A DNA stretch of 64,000 nt from Hahella chejuensis KCTC 2396 (GCF_000012985.1 NC_007645.1:868001-932000); one strand, 5' to 3'. Shown: positions 18,115 through 27,773, counted from the stretch's first letter. Program-made: numbers and translations. Notes: generated by a model not told the origin, from the sequence alone.

Positions 18115-18788
18115 GCCTTTATCTCATGGAACTGAGCGAACTGACGCCCATCCTGCTAGAGGGCGCCTGGATTACCCTGAAAATTCTCTGCCTGTCTCTG
18201 CCTGTCGCAGGGGCGCTGGCTTTTATCGCTGGCTTGACGCGACTATTCGCGCCCACGCCCCTGCGACAGATCGCGCGCGTCTACATTGAGTTTTTTCGCG
18301 GCACCTCCGCACTGATTCAGCTGTATTGGATTTATTTTGTGTTGCCGTTTTTCGGCTTGAGCCTGGACGCCATGACAGCCAGTGTCATTGCGCTGGGGCT
18401 GAACATCGGCGCTTATGGCGCAGAGGTGGTGAGAGGCTCCGTGCTGGCTGTGCCCAAAGGTCAGTACGAAGCGGCGGTGGCGTTGAATTTTACGCCCTGG
18501 AGCCGTCTCTGGCGCATTATCTTGCCGCAATCCTTGGTCAACATGATCCCGCCGTTCGGCAACCTCGCGATTGAGCTGATGAAGGCGACGTCGCTGGTGT
18601 CTCTGATCACCATCGGCGATCTCACCTACAAAGCTAAAACGCTGGCGGACGCGACCCTGCAGGTTGGCGAAATATTCGGCCTGGTGCTGCTGATTTATTT
18701 TGTCATTGCACAAGTGATGGCGTATCTGTTTCGACTGCTGGAAGCGCGGTTGGGCCGAGGTATGGATAGAGGAGGGCTGCGCTCATGA
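18105..18788 (+). CDS. ehuC: Ectoine ABC transporter permease
   Basis: Inner-membrane permease of the HisMQ type, 227 aa from a GTG at 18105 that overlaps the end of ehuB by 10 bases. An ATG at 18126 is a possible alternative. It has several hydrophobic helices and the permease signature EFFRGTSALIQLYWIYF followed by the EAA-type loop QYEAAVALNFTPWSRLWRII and ILPQSLVNMIPPFGN. It forms the membrane channel with EhuD. The stop overlaps the ehuD ATG (ATGA). Confidence 0.85.
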   Translation: MQLSLYLMELSELTPILLEGAWITLKILCLSLPVAGALAFIAGLTRLFAPTPLRQIARVYIEFFRGTSALIQLYWIYFVLPFFGLSLDAMTASVIALGLNIGAYGAEVVRGSVLAVPKGQYEAAVALNFTPWSRLWRIILPQSLVNMIPPFGNLAIELMKATSLVSLITIGDLTYKAKTLADATLQVGEIFGLVLLIYFVIAQVMAYLFRLLEARLGRGMDRGGLRS

Positions 18789-19462
18789 TCGAATTGAATT
18801 GGGACTGGGACTTCACCTGGGAAGTGCTGCCGGATCTATTGAACGCGGCTCAAATCACGCTGGCGGCGACGCTGTTGGGCAGCTTGCTGGCGATTGCGGC
18901 AGGTCTGATGCTGTCTATGCTGCGTCGCAGCGCTTTGCGTTGGATCAGTTGGCCGACTTATTGGGTGGTGGAGTTTATTCGCAGCACTCCTTTGCTAGTG
19001 CAGATCTTCTTTCTGTACTACGTCATGCCCGAGTTCGGCGTCAGCATGTCGCCCATGACGACGGGCGTGCTGGCGCTTGGCGCGCACTACGGGGCCTATC
19101 TTTCCGAGGTGTTCCGCAGCGGCATCGACGGCGTGGAGAAGGGGCAGTGGGAAGCCGCCAGAGCGCTTAATCTGTCTCAGCTCACAACCTATCGCGACGT
19201 TATTCTGCCGCAGGCGTTGCGCGCCATGATTCCTGCGACGGGAAATTACATCATCGCGATGTTTAAGGAAACGCCCCAGCTCTCCGCCATTACTTTGCTG
19301 GAAATGTTGCAGACGGCGAAGATTCTGGGTTCGGAAAATTTTCGTTATCTGGAGCCGTTCACGCTGGTCGGCTTGCTTTATCTGGCGTTCAGCATCGTCG
19401 CAGCCCTTGGCGTACATCAGGTTGAGCGCCGCTTTCCGAAAGAAGGATTCAGTCTGAGATGA
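18785..19462 (+). CDS. ehuD: Ectoine ABC transporter permease
   Basis: Second HisMQ-type permease, 225 aa, paired with EhuC. Visible motifs are EFIRSTPLLVQIFFLYY and the EAA loop QWEAARALNLSQLTTYRDVI followed by LPQALRAMIPATGNY. ATGA overlaps couple it to ehuC upstream and ehuA downstream. Confidence 0.87.
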   Translation: MIELNWDWDFTWEVLPDLLNAAQITLAATLLGSLLAIAAGLMLSMLRRSALRWISWPTYWVVEFIRSTPLLVQIFFLYYVMPEFGVSMSPMTTGVLALGAHYGAYLSEVFRSGIDGVEKGQWEAARALNLSQLTTYRDVILPQALRAMIPATGNYIIAMFKETPQLSAITLLEMLQTAKILGSENFRYLEPFTLVGLLYLAFSIVAALGVHQVERRFPKEGFSLR

Positions 19463-20232
19463 CTTCCCCCATCATTGAGTTTAAGAACGTAAAAAAGCAG
19501 TTCGGCGAATTGGCGCTGTTCGATAATTTCAACTTCTCTGTCGCTGAAGGGGAGATCGTTTCTATTATCGGCTCCAGCGGTTCTGGGAAAAGCACCTTAC
19601 TGCGCATCCTGATGACGCTTGAGGGTATCGACGGCGGCGTGGTCAATGTGAAAGGCGAGCCGTTATGGCATATGCATAAAGGCGATCGCCTCGTCCCTGC
19701 TGATAAAAAGCATCTGCGCAAAATGCGCAATCATATGGGAATGGTGTTTCAGCACTTTAATCTGTTTCCCCATATGACGGTGCGTCGCAATATCACCGAG
19801 GCGCCCATGCGGGTGAAAGGTAAAACCCGGCAGGAAGCCGAGCGGGAAGCCATGGACTTGCTTGCCCTGGTAGGGTTGCAAGATAAGGCGGACAGTTATC
19901 CCGCTCAATTGTCCGGCGGCCAGAAGCAACGGGTCGGCATCGCTCGCGCATTGGCCATGCGTCCGGAGATCCTGCTGTTGGATGAGATCACCTCGGCGCT
20001 TGACCCAGAGCTGGTGGATGAGGTGCTGGACGTTATTCGCAATCTCGCCAAAGAACATAGCTTCACTATGCTGTTGGTGACCCATGAGATGTATTTCGCC
20101 AGGGAGATCAGCGACCGCGTCTGCTTTTTCGATCAGGGCCGGATTCTCGAAGAAGGTCCGCCGGACAAGATTTTCGTAGCGCCGGAGAAAGAGCGCACCC
20201 AGGCGTTTCTGAATGCTTTCATCAGCGCCTGA
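19459..20232 (+). CDS. ehuA: Ectoine ABC transporter ATP-binding protein
   Basis: Cytoplasmic ATPase of the amino acid ABC class, 257 aa. It has Walker A GSSGSGKST (about 36-44), the Q-loop in MVFQHFNLFPH, signature LSGGQKQRVGIARAL, Walker B ILLLDEITSALDPEL and the switch His in LVTHEMYFA. Last gene of ehuBCDA. No ectoine catabolic genes (doe/eut) or dedicated regulator are in the window, so uptake here probably serves osmoprotection or feeds a pathway elsewhere. Confidence 0.9.
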   Translation: MTSPIIEFKNVKKQFGELALFDNFNFSVAEGEIVSIIGSSGSGKSTLLRILMTLEGIDGGVVNVKGEPLWHMHKGDRLVPADKKHLRKMRNHMGMVFQHFNLFPHMTVRRNITEAPMRVKGKTRQEAEREAMDLLALVGLQDKADSYPAQLSGGQKQRVGIARALAMRPEILLLDEITSALDPELVDEVLDVIRNLAKEHSFTMLLVTHEMYFAREISDRVCFFDQGRILEEGPPDKIFVAPEKERTQAFLNAFISA

Positions 20233-20346
20233 TATCCTTCAGAATGTCGTCCAACTCAGCTTGGGCGAGTTTGTGAAGGGGCCTTTGAAAAAATAGCGCT
20301 TTGTGTTTCTTTTGCCTGAATTTCTGGAAGTAAGCGAGGAGTAGGT

Positions 20347-21018
20347 ATGTCTGACACATTGATTCCGGATGTGGTTTTTAACGATAACAACAGCCAGCGC
20401 ACCCCCTGCGTTCTGGTTCTGGACGGCTCCAGCTCCATGTTCGGCGAGCCGATCAGACAGCTCAACGAAGGACTGAAGTTGTTGGAGCGGGCGTTGAAAG
20501 AAGACGCCAGCACCGCGATGCGCGTGCAGTTGCTGGTCATCCGCGCAGGCAATCACGATCAGGCGGAAGTGCTGACGGACTGGGTGGATGCGATGGACTT
20601 CAACGCCCCTGAAGTGTTTGCGAACGGTACGACTCCCCTTGGAGGGGCCATGAATCTGGCGCTCGACAAAATCGAAGACCAGAAAGCGGCCTACGACGCC
20701 AACGGAATTTCCTCCACCCGCCCCTGGATTATCCTCATCAGCGACGGCGCCCCCACAGACTTTAACTGGGAAGCAGTGGCTGATCGCTGCCGCCATGCAG
20801 AGCAAAATCGTAAAGTCGTGATTTTCCCCATCGGTGTGGAAGGCGCAACATTCGAGACGCTAAATCAGTTTTCAAACAAAGGCGCCAAGAAGCTGAAAGG
20901 CCTGCAATTCCGTGAGCTGTTCGTGTGGCTGAGCCGTAGTATGGCCACTGTATCGGTGTCCTCTCCCGGTGAGAAAGTGCAGTTGCCTGCGACAGACTGG
21001 TCTGAAGTCGAAGTCTGA
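20347..21018 (+). CDS. VWA-domain protein, TerY-like
   Basis: Protein of 223 aa made of a single von Willebrand A domain with a complete metal-ion-dependent adhesion site: DGSSSM near residue 26, Thr in NGTTPLGGAM near 98, and ISDGAPTD near 137. It resembles TerY, the VWA member of the tellurite-resistance-associated phosphorylation triad. GAGGAG lies before the ATG. It starts a four-gene operon with a PP2C phosphatase, a kinase and an ankyrin protein and is probably their binding platform or substrate. Cytoplasmic; no signal peptide. Confidence 0.85.
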   Translation: MSDTLIPDVVFNDNNSQRTPCVLVLDGSSSMFGEPIRQLNEGLKLLERALKEDASTAMRVQLLVIRAGNHDQAEVLTDWVDAMDFNAPEVFANGTTPLGGAMNLALDKIEDQKAAYDANGISSTRPWIILISDGAPTDFNWEAVADRCRHAEQNRKVVIFPIGVEGATFETLNQFSNKGAKKLKGLQFRELFVWLSRSMATVSVSSPGEKVQLPATDWSEVEV

Positions 21019-21023
21019 TTTTT

Positions 21024-21785
21024 ATGACAAGCAGTTATCCAGAGCCGGCCTGGAAAGTGGTCGCGGCCAGTGTTGCTGGTCCGCATCATATCCGGGACGG
21101 ACTTCCCTGTCAGGATGCGTTCAGTTGGCGTGTTGTCGGCGGTTCTCTTATCGCGGCGGTCAGTGACGGCGCTGGCTCCGCCGCGTTGTCGGAGCACGGC
21201 AGCCGTATGCTGAGCCAGTGTGTCGTGGATGCTTTCGCGGACCTGCCTTTATTGGAATGGGACGAGTCAAGCATTCGCCGGACTGCGGAGCAGGCCATCG
21301 ACGCCTGTCGTAGCGCTCTACTGCAGAACTATCCCGCCGCCAGTATGGCGGACTTCCACGCCACCCTGGCCGCCGCCGTTATTGGCGACAACGGCGGATT
21401 TGTTCTGCAAATTGGCGACGGCATGGCGGCGGCGGTGCAGGACCGGCAATGGGCGCCCTGTCTGTTGTGCCTGCCGGAGAATGGCGAATATGCGGAAGAA
21501 ACCTTCTTTTTCACCCAGGACGGCTGGCGCCGACATTTGCGCATAACCCCTGTGCCTGCGGGTTATGATGAACTGGTGCTGGTGACGGACGGCGCATACA
21601 GCTTCACCGCCAAACCCGCTGCGAACGGGCTGGATCGCGATTTTATCGATCCAGTCTGCGTTTTTCTGGAGCAGAACGACGAAGAGCGTGGCGTCGCTGC
21701 GCTCAAGCAGATTCTCGATCACGCTAACGCCCGCCGTATTTCCGGCGACGACAAGACGCTGTTATGGGCCAGACGCAAACGCTGA
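21024..21785 (+). CDS. PP2C-family protein phosphatase
   Basis: Serine/threonine phosphatase of 253 aa, PP2C_2 type. Metal-binding motifs are in place: CQDAF near residue 29, AAVSDGAGSA near 44-53, a central IGDG (about 131-134) and a late VTDGAYSF. It begins 6 bases after the VWA gene stop, and its stop lies 22 bases inside the kinase gene, so translation is coupled. It should reverse phosphorylation by the kinase, as in other VWA-PP2C-kinase triads. Confidence 0.85.
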   Translation: MTSSYPEPAWKVVAASVAGPHHIRDGLPCQDAFSWRVVGGSLIAAVSDGAGSAALSEHGSRMLSQCVVDAFADLPLLEWDESSIRRTAEQAIDACRSALLQNYPAASMADFHATLAAAVIGDNGGFVLQIGDGMAAAVQDRQWAPCLLCLPENGEYAEETFFFTQDGWRRHLRITPVPAGYDELVLVTDGAYSFTAKPAANGLDRDFIDPVCVFLEQNDEERGVAALKQILDHANARRISGDDKTLLWARRKR

Positions 21786-24535
21786 TTGAGGTGGGCGGCG
21801 GAGCCGTCCGCCTGTTGGATAAACCTCTGGGACAAGGCGCGGACGCTGCGATTTATCGTGTCGACGGACGTCCTGATCTGGTCGCCAAAATCTACCACAA
21901 ACCGGAGCAGGACCCAGGGCGGCGCGCCAAGCTGGAGGCCATGCTGGCGAACTCGCCGGAGCTGTCTCATATCGAGCACGACGGCCATCGCTTTGTGCAA
22001 ATCGCCTGGCCGCTGTCCATTCTGATGGACGCACGAGGCAATCTGAAAGGCTATCTGATGCCTTTCGTCGATCTGTCCCGGGCGGTTTCACTGGAAATGA
22101 TGTTGAACCGTAAGACAAGGCAGTTCAGCAAGCTACCGGAACATTACGGATACCGCCTTTCCGCCGCCAAAAACGTGGCGGCTTTGATTGCCGCGCTGCA
22201 TCGTAAGCGCCACCATGTCGTCGACATGAAGCCGATAAACATCAATGTTTATCGGGAGACTTTCTTTACCGCTTTGCTGGACTGCGACGGTTTCAGTATT
22301 CAAGGCGCTGGCAAGCGCTTCACGGCGCACCAGTACACACCTGACTACATCGCCCCGGAAGCCATTAAGGGGCGTCAAGGACCGGATCAACTCGGCGAAG
22401 AGCAGGACCGTTTTGCATTGGCGGTCATCCTGTTTCAACTGCTTAATCAAGGCGTACATCCGTTTCAGGGAGCCCCCAAAGGCGGCGCCAATTTACCCAC
22501 GACCAACCACGAGCGTATTGGTGCGGGGTTGTATGCTTATGGCCTGCAGGAGCATCCTCGGATTGCGCCTTCGCCGTGGAGTATTCACCAGTCGCTGGAT
22601 ACGCGCACGCGTCAGTTATTTGAAAACGCCTTCACTAAATCGCCCTACGCCAGACCAAGCGCACAGGAGTGGAGCGACCATCTGCATTGGTTGCTGGCGG
22701 GAAATGACTCCCCTTTGCAACCCTGTCCGAATAACAAGGAGCACTTGAGTTTCGGCAATGGATGTCCGTTCTGTTCCGTCGAACAAAAAGCGGCGAACAG
22801 CGTAAAGCGTAAAGCCAAGAGACCCGGTCAGGCTCAACGTCCCCGAGGCGGAACCGCTCCACAACCTGCGTGGCGGGCGCAGCCCCAATATACTCAGACG
22901 CCTCAGCCTGCTGCACAGCCTATAGTGATGCCGCGCAAGCTCAAGTGGGGGCTGATCGCGGCTCTTTCAGCCGTGGTTATTCCGTTTCTGTTATCAGCGA
23001 TTTTGAATCCGGTGATAGCTTCCTGGCGCTGGCCTGGCGTTACGGAGGCCGCCTTAGATCTGGGATGGCCCGTTTGTGACAGTGATAAAGACTACAATCT
23101 GCTTTACCAGGCTATCGCCTCCAAAGACTCGTCGTATCTTGAATTGGCTTTGGATAACATCCATGGAGTCAGTTGTCTGGGGACTGTCTCGATCACTTAC
23201 GCGAAGGGATACATTGTTGACGCCGGCGTGGTGGATGGCGATACGCTCTGGCGCTTACTGCAAAAACTGTCTTCTGCGCCGCAGAACTATCAACGCTGGC
23301 TAACCTTGGAGTCGATTTCGCTGAGCTATAACGGGTCCTATATGGGCTACTATAGCGAGCCTCTGGAGTATATTGATGAAGCAGTGTCAGAGTATCTGGC
23401 GACTCAGTATTATCAGCAGGAATTGCGGGATACCTGGCGACAGCGCCTGGCGGTTTTGAGTGAAGATCACGGTCGTCGGGCGTTGGGCGGGGAAACGCCT
23501 GGCGATGAGCTGGACCCGGAGTATTCACGCGGCAGAAGAGTGGTGAACGCCATAGAAGAATCTATATTTGAGCCCCTTTGGAAGTGGACCGCCAAGCACA
23601 ATGTTAAGGATTTTGTGGAGATATTACCCCCACGCCCGGTTGTAGATTTGGATAAGGTGGATTGGATCGTTGCTACTGTCGCTGAAGACAACCAGGAAGG
23701 TATGGAGAAGCTTCTCAAGCACCCAGCCATTTCTTTTCAGGACGCTAAGCTTTCCCAAAAACAACAAGCCGAGCGCGATGAGGTTATCGCCACCAGCGCG
23801 CTTAAGGCGAAAGATATTTCCCAGCTTCCAAGTGCGGTTAAAGCATTGCCTTTGAGTTGCGACGGGCTGTACAGCGCTATTTATACCCTGGGCGTCGGCA
23901 ACCTTAATATTATTAAATCCCGTAATAATACAACCTCGTACTACAGCACTCGGCGGAGAACGGGAGGTTCGTCATCGCAGATAACTTTGAAAGAAGGGGG
24001 GATGAACTATCTGGTTCGGCAGCCGCAGTTGGCCTGCGCGCTGGCGGCAATGACAGGCATGAAGAACAGCAGTGGGGAAGATCTACAAGGCGTCGCTGAC
24101 TTTTTGAACGAAATGGAGGCCGAGGCTCCGGGCGTTAAGCAGAAAGTGCTCTGGGATATGGCGCGGAATTTTCCTCAATGGGAAGGCGAGATTCGCTTGA
24201 TTCTTAAAGGAAGCCGCAATAACGCAGAGAGGCTATTGGTCTGGCTGTTGAAAGATCAGTCTGCTGTCGAGTGGGTGGATAAAGACGGCGAGACGCTGGT
24301 GCATTACTTGGTGAACTGGGTTTCGCCGGAGTTGGTGCAACGTCTGCCTAGCCTGGGGGCGTCGACGTTGCGGCGCAATAGTAGCAATTTAACTTTGAAA
24401 GAAGCTTATCAGCGCCGTCTGTCCGCGCAAGGAGCGGCGTCGAACCAAGAGAAAGCTGCCCTGGAGGCGCTGGGGCGCCGTAGTCCTGCGGAGAAGCTTG
24501 ATGACTACTTTTTTGGAAACGAGAGCAATACATGA
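21764..24535 (+). CDS. Membrane-anchored Ser/Thr kinase-like protein with zinc ribbon
   Basis: Large protein of 923 aa. Residues ~5-290 form a protein-kinase-like domain of the TerY-linked type: glycine-rich LGQGADAAIYRV, Lys in LVAKIYHKP, catalytic VVDMKPININVY (D-x-K-P-x-x-N), and LLDCDGFSI where most kinases have DFG. A zinc-ribbon-like segment (PCPNNKEH...GCPFC, about 319-338) and a proline/glutamine-rich stretch follow, then one transmembrane helix near 393-415. The ~500-residue C-terminal part is unrecognised and would be periplasmic if the kinase is cytoplasmic; its last third (TLVHYLVNWVSPELVQRLPSLG) looks ankyrin-like. Overlaps both neighbours. Probably a receptor-type kinase; the signal is unknown. 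Confidence 0.8.
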   Translation: MGQTQTLIEVGGGAVRLLDKPLGQGADAAIYRVDGRPDLVAKIYHKPEQDPGRRAKLEAMLANSPELSHIEHDGHRFVQIAWPLSILMDARGNLKGYLMPFVDLSRAVSLEMMLNRKTRQFSKLPEHYGYRLSAAKNVAALIAALHRKRHHVVDMKPININVYRETFFTALLDCDGFSIQGAGKRFTAHQYTPDYIAPEAIKGRQGPDQLGEEQDRFALAVILFQLLNQGVHPFQGAPKGGANLPTTNHERIGAGLYAYGLQEHPRIAPSPWSIHQSLDTRTRQLFENAFTKSPYARPSAQEWSDHLHWLLAGNDSPLQPCPNNKEHLSFGNGCPFCSVEQKAANSVKRKAKRPGQAQRPRGGTAPQPAWRAQPQYTQTPQPAAQPIVMPRKLKWGLIAALSAVVIPFLLSAILNPVIASWRWPGVTEAALDLGWPVCDSDKDYNLLYQAIASKDSSYLELALDNIHGVSCLGTVSITYAKGYIVDAGVVDGDTLWRLLQKLSSAPQNYQRWLTLESISLSYNGSYMGYYSEPLEYIDEAVSEYLATQYYQQELRDTWRQRLAVLSEDHGRRALGGETPGDELDPEYSRGRRVVNAIEESIFEPLWKWTAKHNVKDFVEILPPRPVVDLDKVDWIVATVAEDNQEGMEKLLKHPAISFQDAKLSQKQQAERDEVIATSALKAKDISQLPSAVKALPLSCDGLYSAIYTLGVGNLNIIKSRNNTTSYYSTRRRTGGSSSQITLKEGGMNYLVRQPQLACALAAMTGMKNSSGEDLQGVADFLNEMEAEAPGVKQKVLWDMARNFPQWEGEIRLILKGSRNNAERLLVWLLKDQSAVEWVDKDGETLVHYLVNWVSPELVQRLPSLGASTLRRNSSNLTLKEAYQRRLSAQGAASNQEKAALEALGRRSPAEKLDDYFFGNESNT

Positions 24536-25500
24536 TGGCGTTTTTCAGGGGAGGCCCATCCATCGCTAAAAAGTGTATCGCGAGGACATTGGTCACGGGA
24601 ATTACGATGTCCATCCTGTTGGTTTCTTGCTGGGCCAAAGCAGAAACTGAGAGGGTGAAGGCGGAGGCGTTATATGCGGCGGACAGATTGCAGTGGGATC
24701 AGTTAGTGGACACAGCATGGCCGGAGATGATGAAAAACGCCAAGCATACTCATTATCCGGCGCAAGGCATTAATCCAGATAAATACACGGATAAAAATAC
24801 GCAGGCGTACGGGGGAATCTCTTATCTCAATTTTCTAGCCCGAGATGGAATGTATGAAGCGCTTTTGGATGCCCTGCGCGCTGGCGTGAAGTTTCCCCGT
24901 AGCGATAACTATAACGCTATGTACACGGCGGTCGTTGAATCCAAAAAGCATGACAACCCTTATCTCACCATGGCGTTGGTGTCCTCTATCGATCAATGGA
25001 ATATCGCCCATCGTTTGGCGGCTCGTAACAAGGTAAAAGAATTGCGCGCGCTGGATAAAAAAGTAGTGATGGCGCGGACGGAGTTTGGGCGCAATGCATT
25101 GATGCTGGCGATTCTTTACCAGAATAAAGAGGCGGTGAAGTATCTGAGTTCCTTTAAAGCACTGTTGAACCAGAAAGATGACTTTGGGTGGAGCCCGATG
25201 ATGTACGCGGTTTACACGGAGAACATGGCGATACTGGAGCTGCTGTTTAATTTACCTGAGCCCCCGAATGTTAACCTGGAGTCCTATACCTGCGTAGGCC
25301 CAATCAAACTACGCATCGCCATGATTGGTAGCCGCATGATCAGACGAGCCATGTCCGGTAACGGAAGCCATGAAGACCCGAAGAGCTTGCTACAGGAGGA
25401 TGTTATCTACGCGCGGCTGAAGGAACTCTCCGATAAACAACGGGAGGATCGCTGCAAGTACTATTTAATGGACAGGCCTTATCACAACTGGTTGCTATAG
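24532..25500 (+). CDS. Exported ankyrin-repeat protein
   Basis: Protein of 322 aa whose ATG overlaps the kinase stop (ATGA). An N-terminal hydrophobic segment ending near CWAKAE suggests export, possibly as a lipoprotein-like or membrane-anchored protein (LLVSC). The centre carries at least three ankyrin-like repeats (ISYLNFLARDGMYEALLDAL; FGRNALMLAILYQNKEAVKY; FGWSPMMYAVYTENMAILEL). The kinase C-terminus also appears ankyrin-like, so the two may contact each other in the periplasm. Last gene of the operon. Confidence 0.75.
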   Translation: MMAFFRGGPSIAKKCIARTLVTGITMSILLVSCWAKAETERVKAEALYAADRLQWDQLVDTAWPEMMKNAKHTHYPAQGINPDKYTDKNTQAYGGISYLNFLARDGMYEALLDALRAGVKFPRSDNYNAMYTAVVESKKHDNPYLTMALVSSIDQWNIAHRLAARNKVKELRALDKKVVMARTEFGRNALMLAILYQNKEAVKYLSSFKALLNQKDDFGWSPMMYAVYTENMAILELLFNLPEPPNVNLESYTCVGPIKLRIAMIGSRMIRRAMSGNGSHEDPKSLLQEDVIYARLKELSDKQREDRCKYYLMDRPYHNWLL

Positions 25501-25540
25501 CTGCAAACAGTAGCCCACACTCTATTTCGCTTCTCTAAGT

Positions 25541-25573
25541 AAAAAGGCCGAGCTTCCTGATGGATGCCCGGCC
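25541..25573 (-). terminator. Intrinsic terminator of the beta-helix protein gene
   Basis: On the minus strand, GGCCGGGC pairs with GCTCGGCC (one G-U pair) around a 12-base loop and is followed by TTTTT. It lies about 50 bases after the stop at 25622. Confidence 0.7.
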
Positions 25574-25621
25574 TGTCTCGCGGCTGTTAGTCAGCCGATT
25601 ATTACACTCTTATCGATGACA

Positions 25622-27451
25622 TCAGTTACAGGGAACAGCGCCGATGTCGGAGCCGTCACTGCCTGCGCCACAGACTGGGGAGTTGGGGAGCGGGGTGTAG
25701 TCACGGAAGGCTGGACCTGTGAGCATGGGGCTTCCTACAATGCTATTAACATCTTGGCCAAATGAGTTCCATGTAGACATTGTGAAGCGATTGCTTCCCC
25801 ACATGCCTGCGATGATGGAGCTAGATGTTGAATATAGATTGTAGTCTCTCTCGGAAATTTCAGAGGCCCATGCTCCACCATCTCCAGTGTTACAGCAGAA
25901 AACAGCAGGTCTAGATGATCCGATGCTATCAATAATATTGTCACGAATTTGTATGCTATTCGCTCCACCCACTGGAGTAGTGCCGTTTTTGTGCTCCATT
26001 CCACCATATACTGTATTGTGATGGGCAAGGATATTGCCTATAACACCAACATTCTGATGGCCGACTCGGAGCCCGACAAACTTACCAGTAAGCTTATTAT
26101 TAAGAATGTCTACTCCAAAGGAATAGTATTGATTGGAAATAGATAAGCCAGCTTGACTAACGTTGTAGGCTAGATTGCCTCTAAACGTATTCTTGAATGA
26201 GTTATCTTTGTCGTGGTAACCATTGCCGTCAATGTTGTATGCGACATTATCTTCAACTAGAGACTCTCGCACATCGTACATAACCATTGAAGAGCCATGG
26301 TGGTTGGATGTGTTGTCTCCATGGATACCTGAACCGCGATCAAATAAATCATGAAAGGTATTGTTTTGTATTACGAAGCGGGCGGTGTTATATCTGCCTC
26401 CATCATTGAAGAAAATAAAAGATGGATTTCCAGAAGTGGAAGTGTCATATAAGTGATGCATATGATTTCTTCTAAATATCCAGTCTGTTTCAGCTCCGCT
26501 GACATAGAAGCACCAGCGAGCACAGTTTTTAATCTCTAGTCCATCAATGACGCCAAATTCGCCTTTGGTGTCCATTACCCCTGCATAGTTTACATCGACA
26601 ACTGGGGTTTCACTTGGGAACGCAAGAACTTTATTGGTTTTGTTCGCGGAGAAATTAATAAGCTCATAATAGTCTCCACCGCGAACATACAGAATATCAT
26701 CTGTAGTTCCTTGATCAACACCATGTGAAATGGTTTTCCATGGACTGTTGATTGTTCCATCTCCGCTTTCGTCAGATCCATAGGGAGATACGAAGTGGAA
26801 GCCTGTGGATGTTACTTGGAGTGTATACTCCTGTGAGGTCATTTGCTGAAGGCTGTCATATACATCCACTTTTACTTGGTAGCTTTGCCCTTCTAAAGAG
26901 GCGGAAGGCTTCCAAGATATTTCACCTGTTTTGGGATGGATAGACATGCCTGAAGGCGCTTGCGTTAAGCCAAAGGTATAAGGAAACTTACCGCCAATTA
27001 CGCCTAGTCGAATGTTGTATTCAACTCCAGGGTAAGCCTTTGTTAGTGGCCAGGAAACGATTTCTGGCGTTAAGCTCACCATTGAGTAAATATTTGCAGG
27101 TTTCCCTTGTGGGCTAGAGGTAGCAGTTAAAGAGCTTTCACTAATCCAGCCATCAACACCTGAATCAAAATCCACATGCCACCAGTTAGAGCCGCTTAAT
27201 GTTGCTGGCCCTTCGATGACAACCCCAGTCGCGTCGGTTGACTGAGAGCCGATAGGAGTGATGCTTGAAAACTTTGGTGGTTGAGCATAAATGCTGCTGT
27301 CGGAATTATTTTTCACCAGAACGTTAAGTGCCAGAGAAAAGTCTTCAGCGCTTGCTGAACCTGCTGATGCGATTAAACCAAGCGGCGCAAGCAATGCGAG
27401 ATTGCGAGCTAGCTTTGATTGAAAGATATGAGTAGTTTGTTTCTTTAACAT
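25622..27451 (-). CDS. Secreted right-handed beta-helix protein
   Basis: 609-aa exported protein: signal peptide (cleavage near ASA-E, residue ~35), an SH3-like segment (SNWWHVDFDSGVDGWISESSL, described in parts), a putative cadherin/Ig-like domain (FGLTQAPSGMSIHPKTGEIS), then a parallel beta-helix from about residue 215 to the end with repeated N-N and D-N turns (VIQNNTFHDLF, LVEDNVAYNIDGNGY, DILNNKLTG). Beta-helices of this kind bind or cleave polysaccharides. No lyase active site is identified. The gene is visibly richer in A/T than its neighbours, suggesting recent acquisition. It is transcribed alone with its own terminator. Confidence 0.8.
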   Translation of the reverse strand: MLKKQTTHIFQSKLARNLALLAPLGLIASAGSASAEDFSLALNVLVKNNSDSSIYAQPPKFSSITPIGSQSTDATGVVIEGPATLSGSNWWHVDFDSGVDGWISESSLTATSSPQGKPANIYSMVSLTPEIVSWPLTKAYPGVEYNIRLGVIGGKFPYTFGLTQAPSGMSIHPKTGEISWKPSASLEGQSYQVKVDVYDSLQQMTSQEYTLQVTSTGFHFVSPYGSDESGDGTINSPWKTISHGVDQGTTDDILYVRGGDYYELINFSANKTNKVLAFPSETPVVDVNYAGVMDTKGEFGVIDGLEIKNCARWCFYVSGAETDWIFRRNHMHHLYDTSTSGNPSFIFFNDGGRYNTARFVIQNNTFHDLFDRGSGIHGDNTSNHHGSSMVMYDVRESLVEDNVAYNIDGNGYHDKDNSFKNTFRGNLAYNVSQAGLSISNQYYSFGVDILNNKLTGKFVGLRVGHQNVGVIGNILAHHNTVYGGMEHKNGTTPVGGANSIQIRDNIIDSIGSSRPAVFCCNTGDGGAWASEISERDYNLYSTSSSIIAGMWGSNRFTMSTWNSFGQDVNSIVGSPMLTGPAFRDYTPLPNSPVCGAGSDGSDIGAVPCN

Positions 27452-27773
27452 GACCGAATTAACTCCGTAGTCGGTTGTTTAAGAGCTTTATCGTTTTATG
27501 GGCGTCACGGAAGGAGAAAATTTGTTCGGCCATCCGTGTCCGCGTCGCAAATCTATACTACTCGTTATAACGACATAACTAGGGTGTGCACTAGGTAAGT
27601 TTTTGACTTGAAATGTGATAGCAGGTTTTGATTTGGGCTCGAAAGCATTTTTTTCGCGCTTAAAGGCTGGGCGAATTATTAGGAGAGTTATCACCTTCCG
27701 CCCTTCATCTATAGCCTTTACCCGCCAAGCTTCGTAAACTTTGCCGAAATTTGGATTCGGCTGACTTTTTCTA
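27452..27773. other. Intergenic region between divergent genes
   Basis: About 320 AT-rich bases that should contain promoters for the beta-helix gene (minus) and sbcD (plus). The minus-strand frame at 27488-27694 is not convincing. No hairpin with a T-run or repeat was seen. Confidence 0.4.

Noticed and set aside
27488..27694. Minus-strand frame of 68 codons upstream of sbcD
   Set aside because: It occupies the presumed promoter region and has no supporting features.
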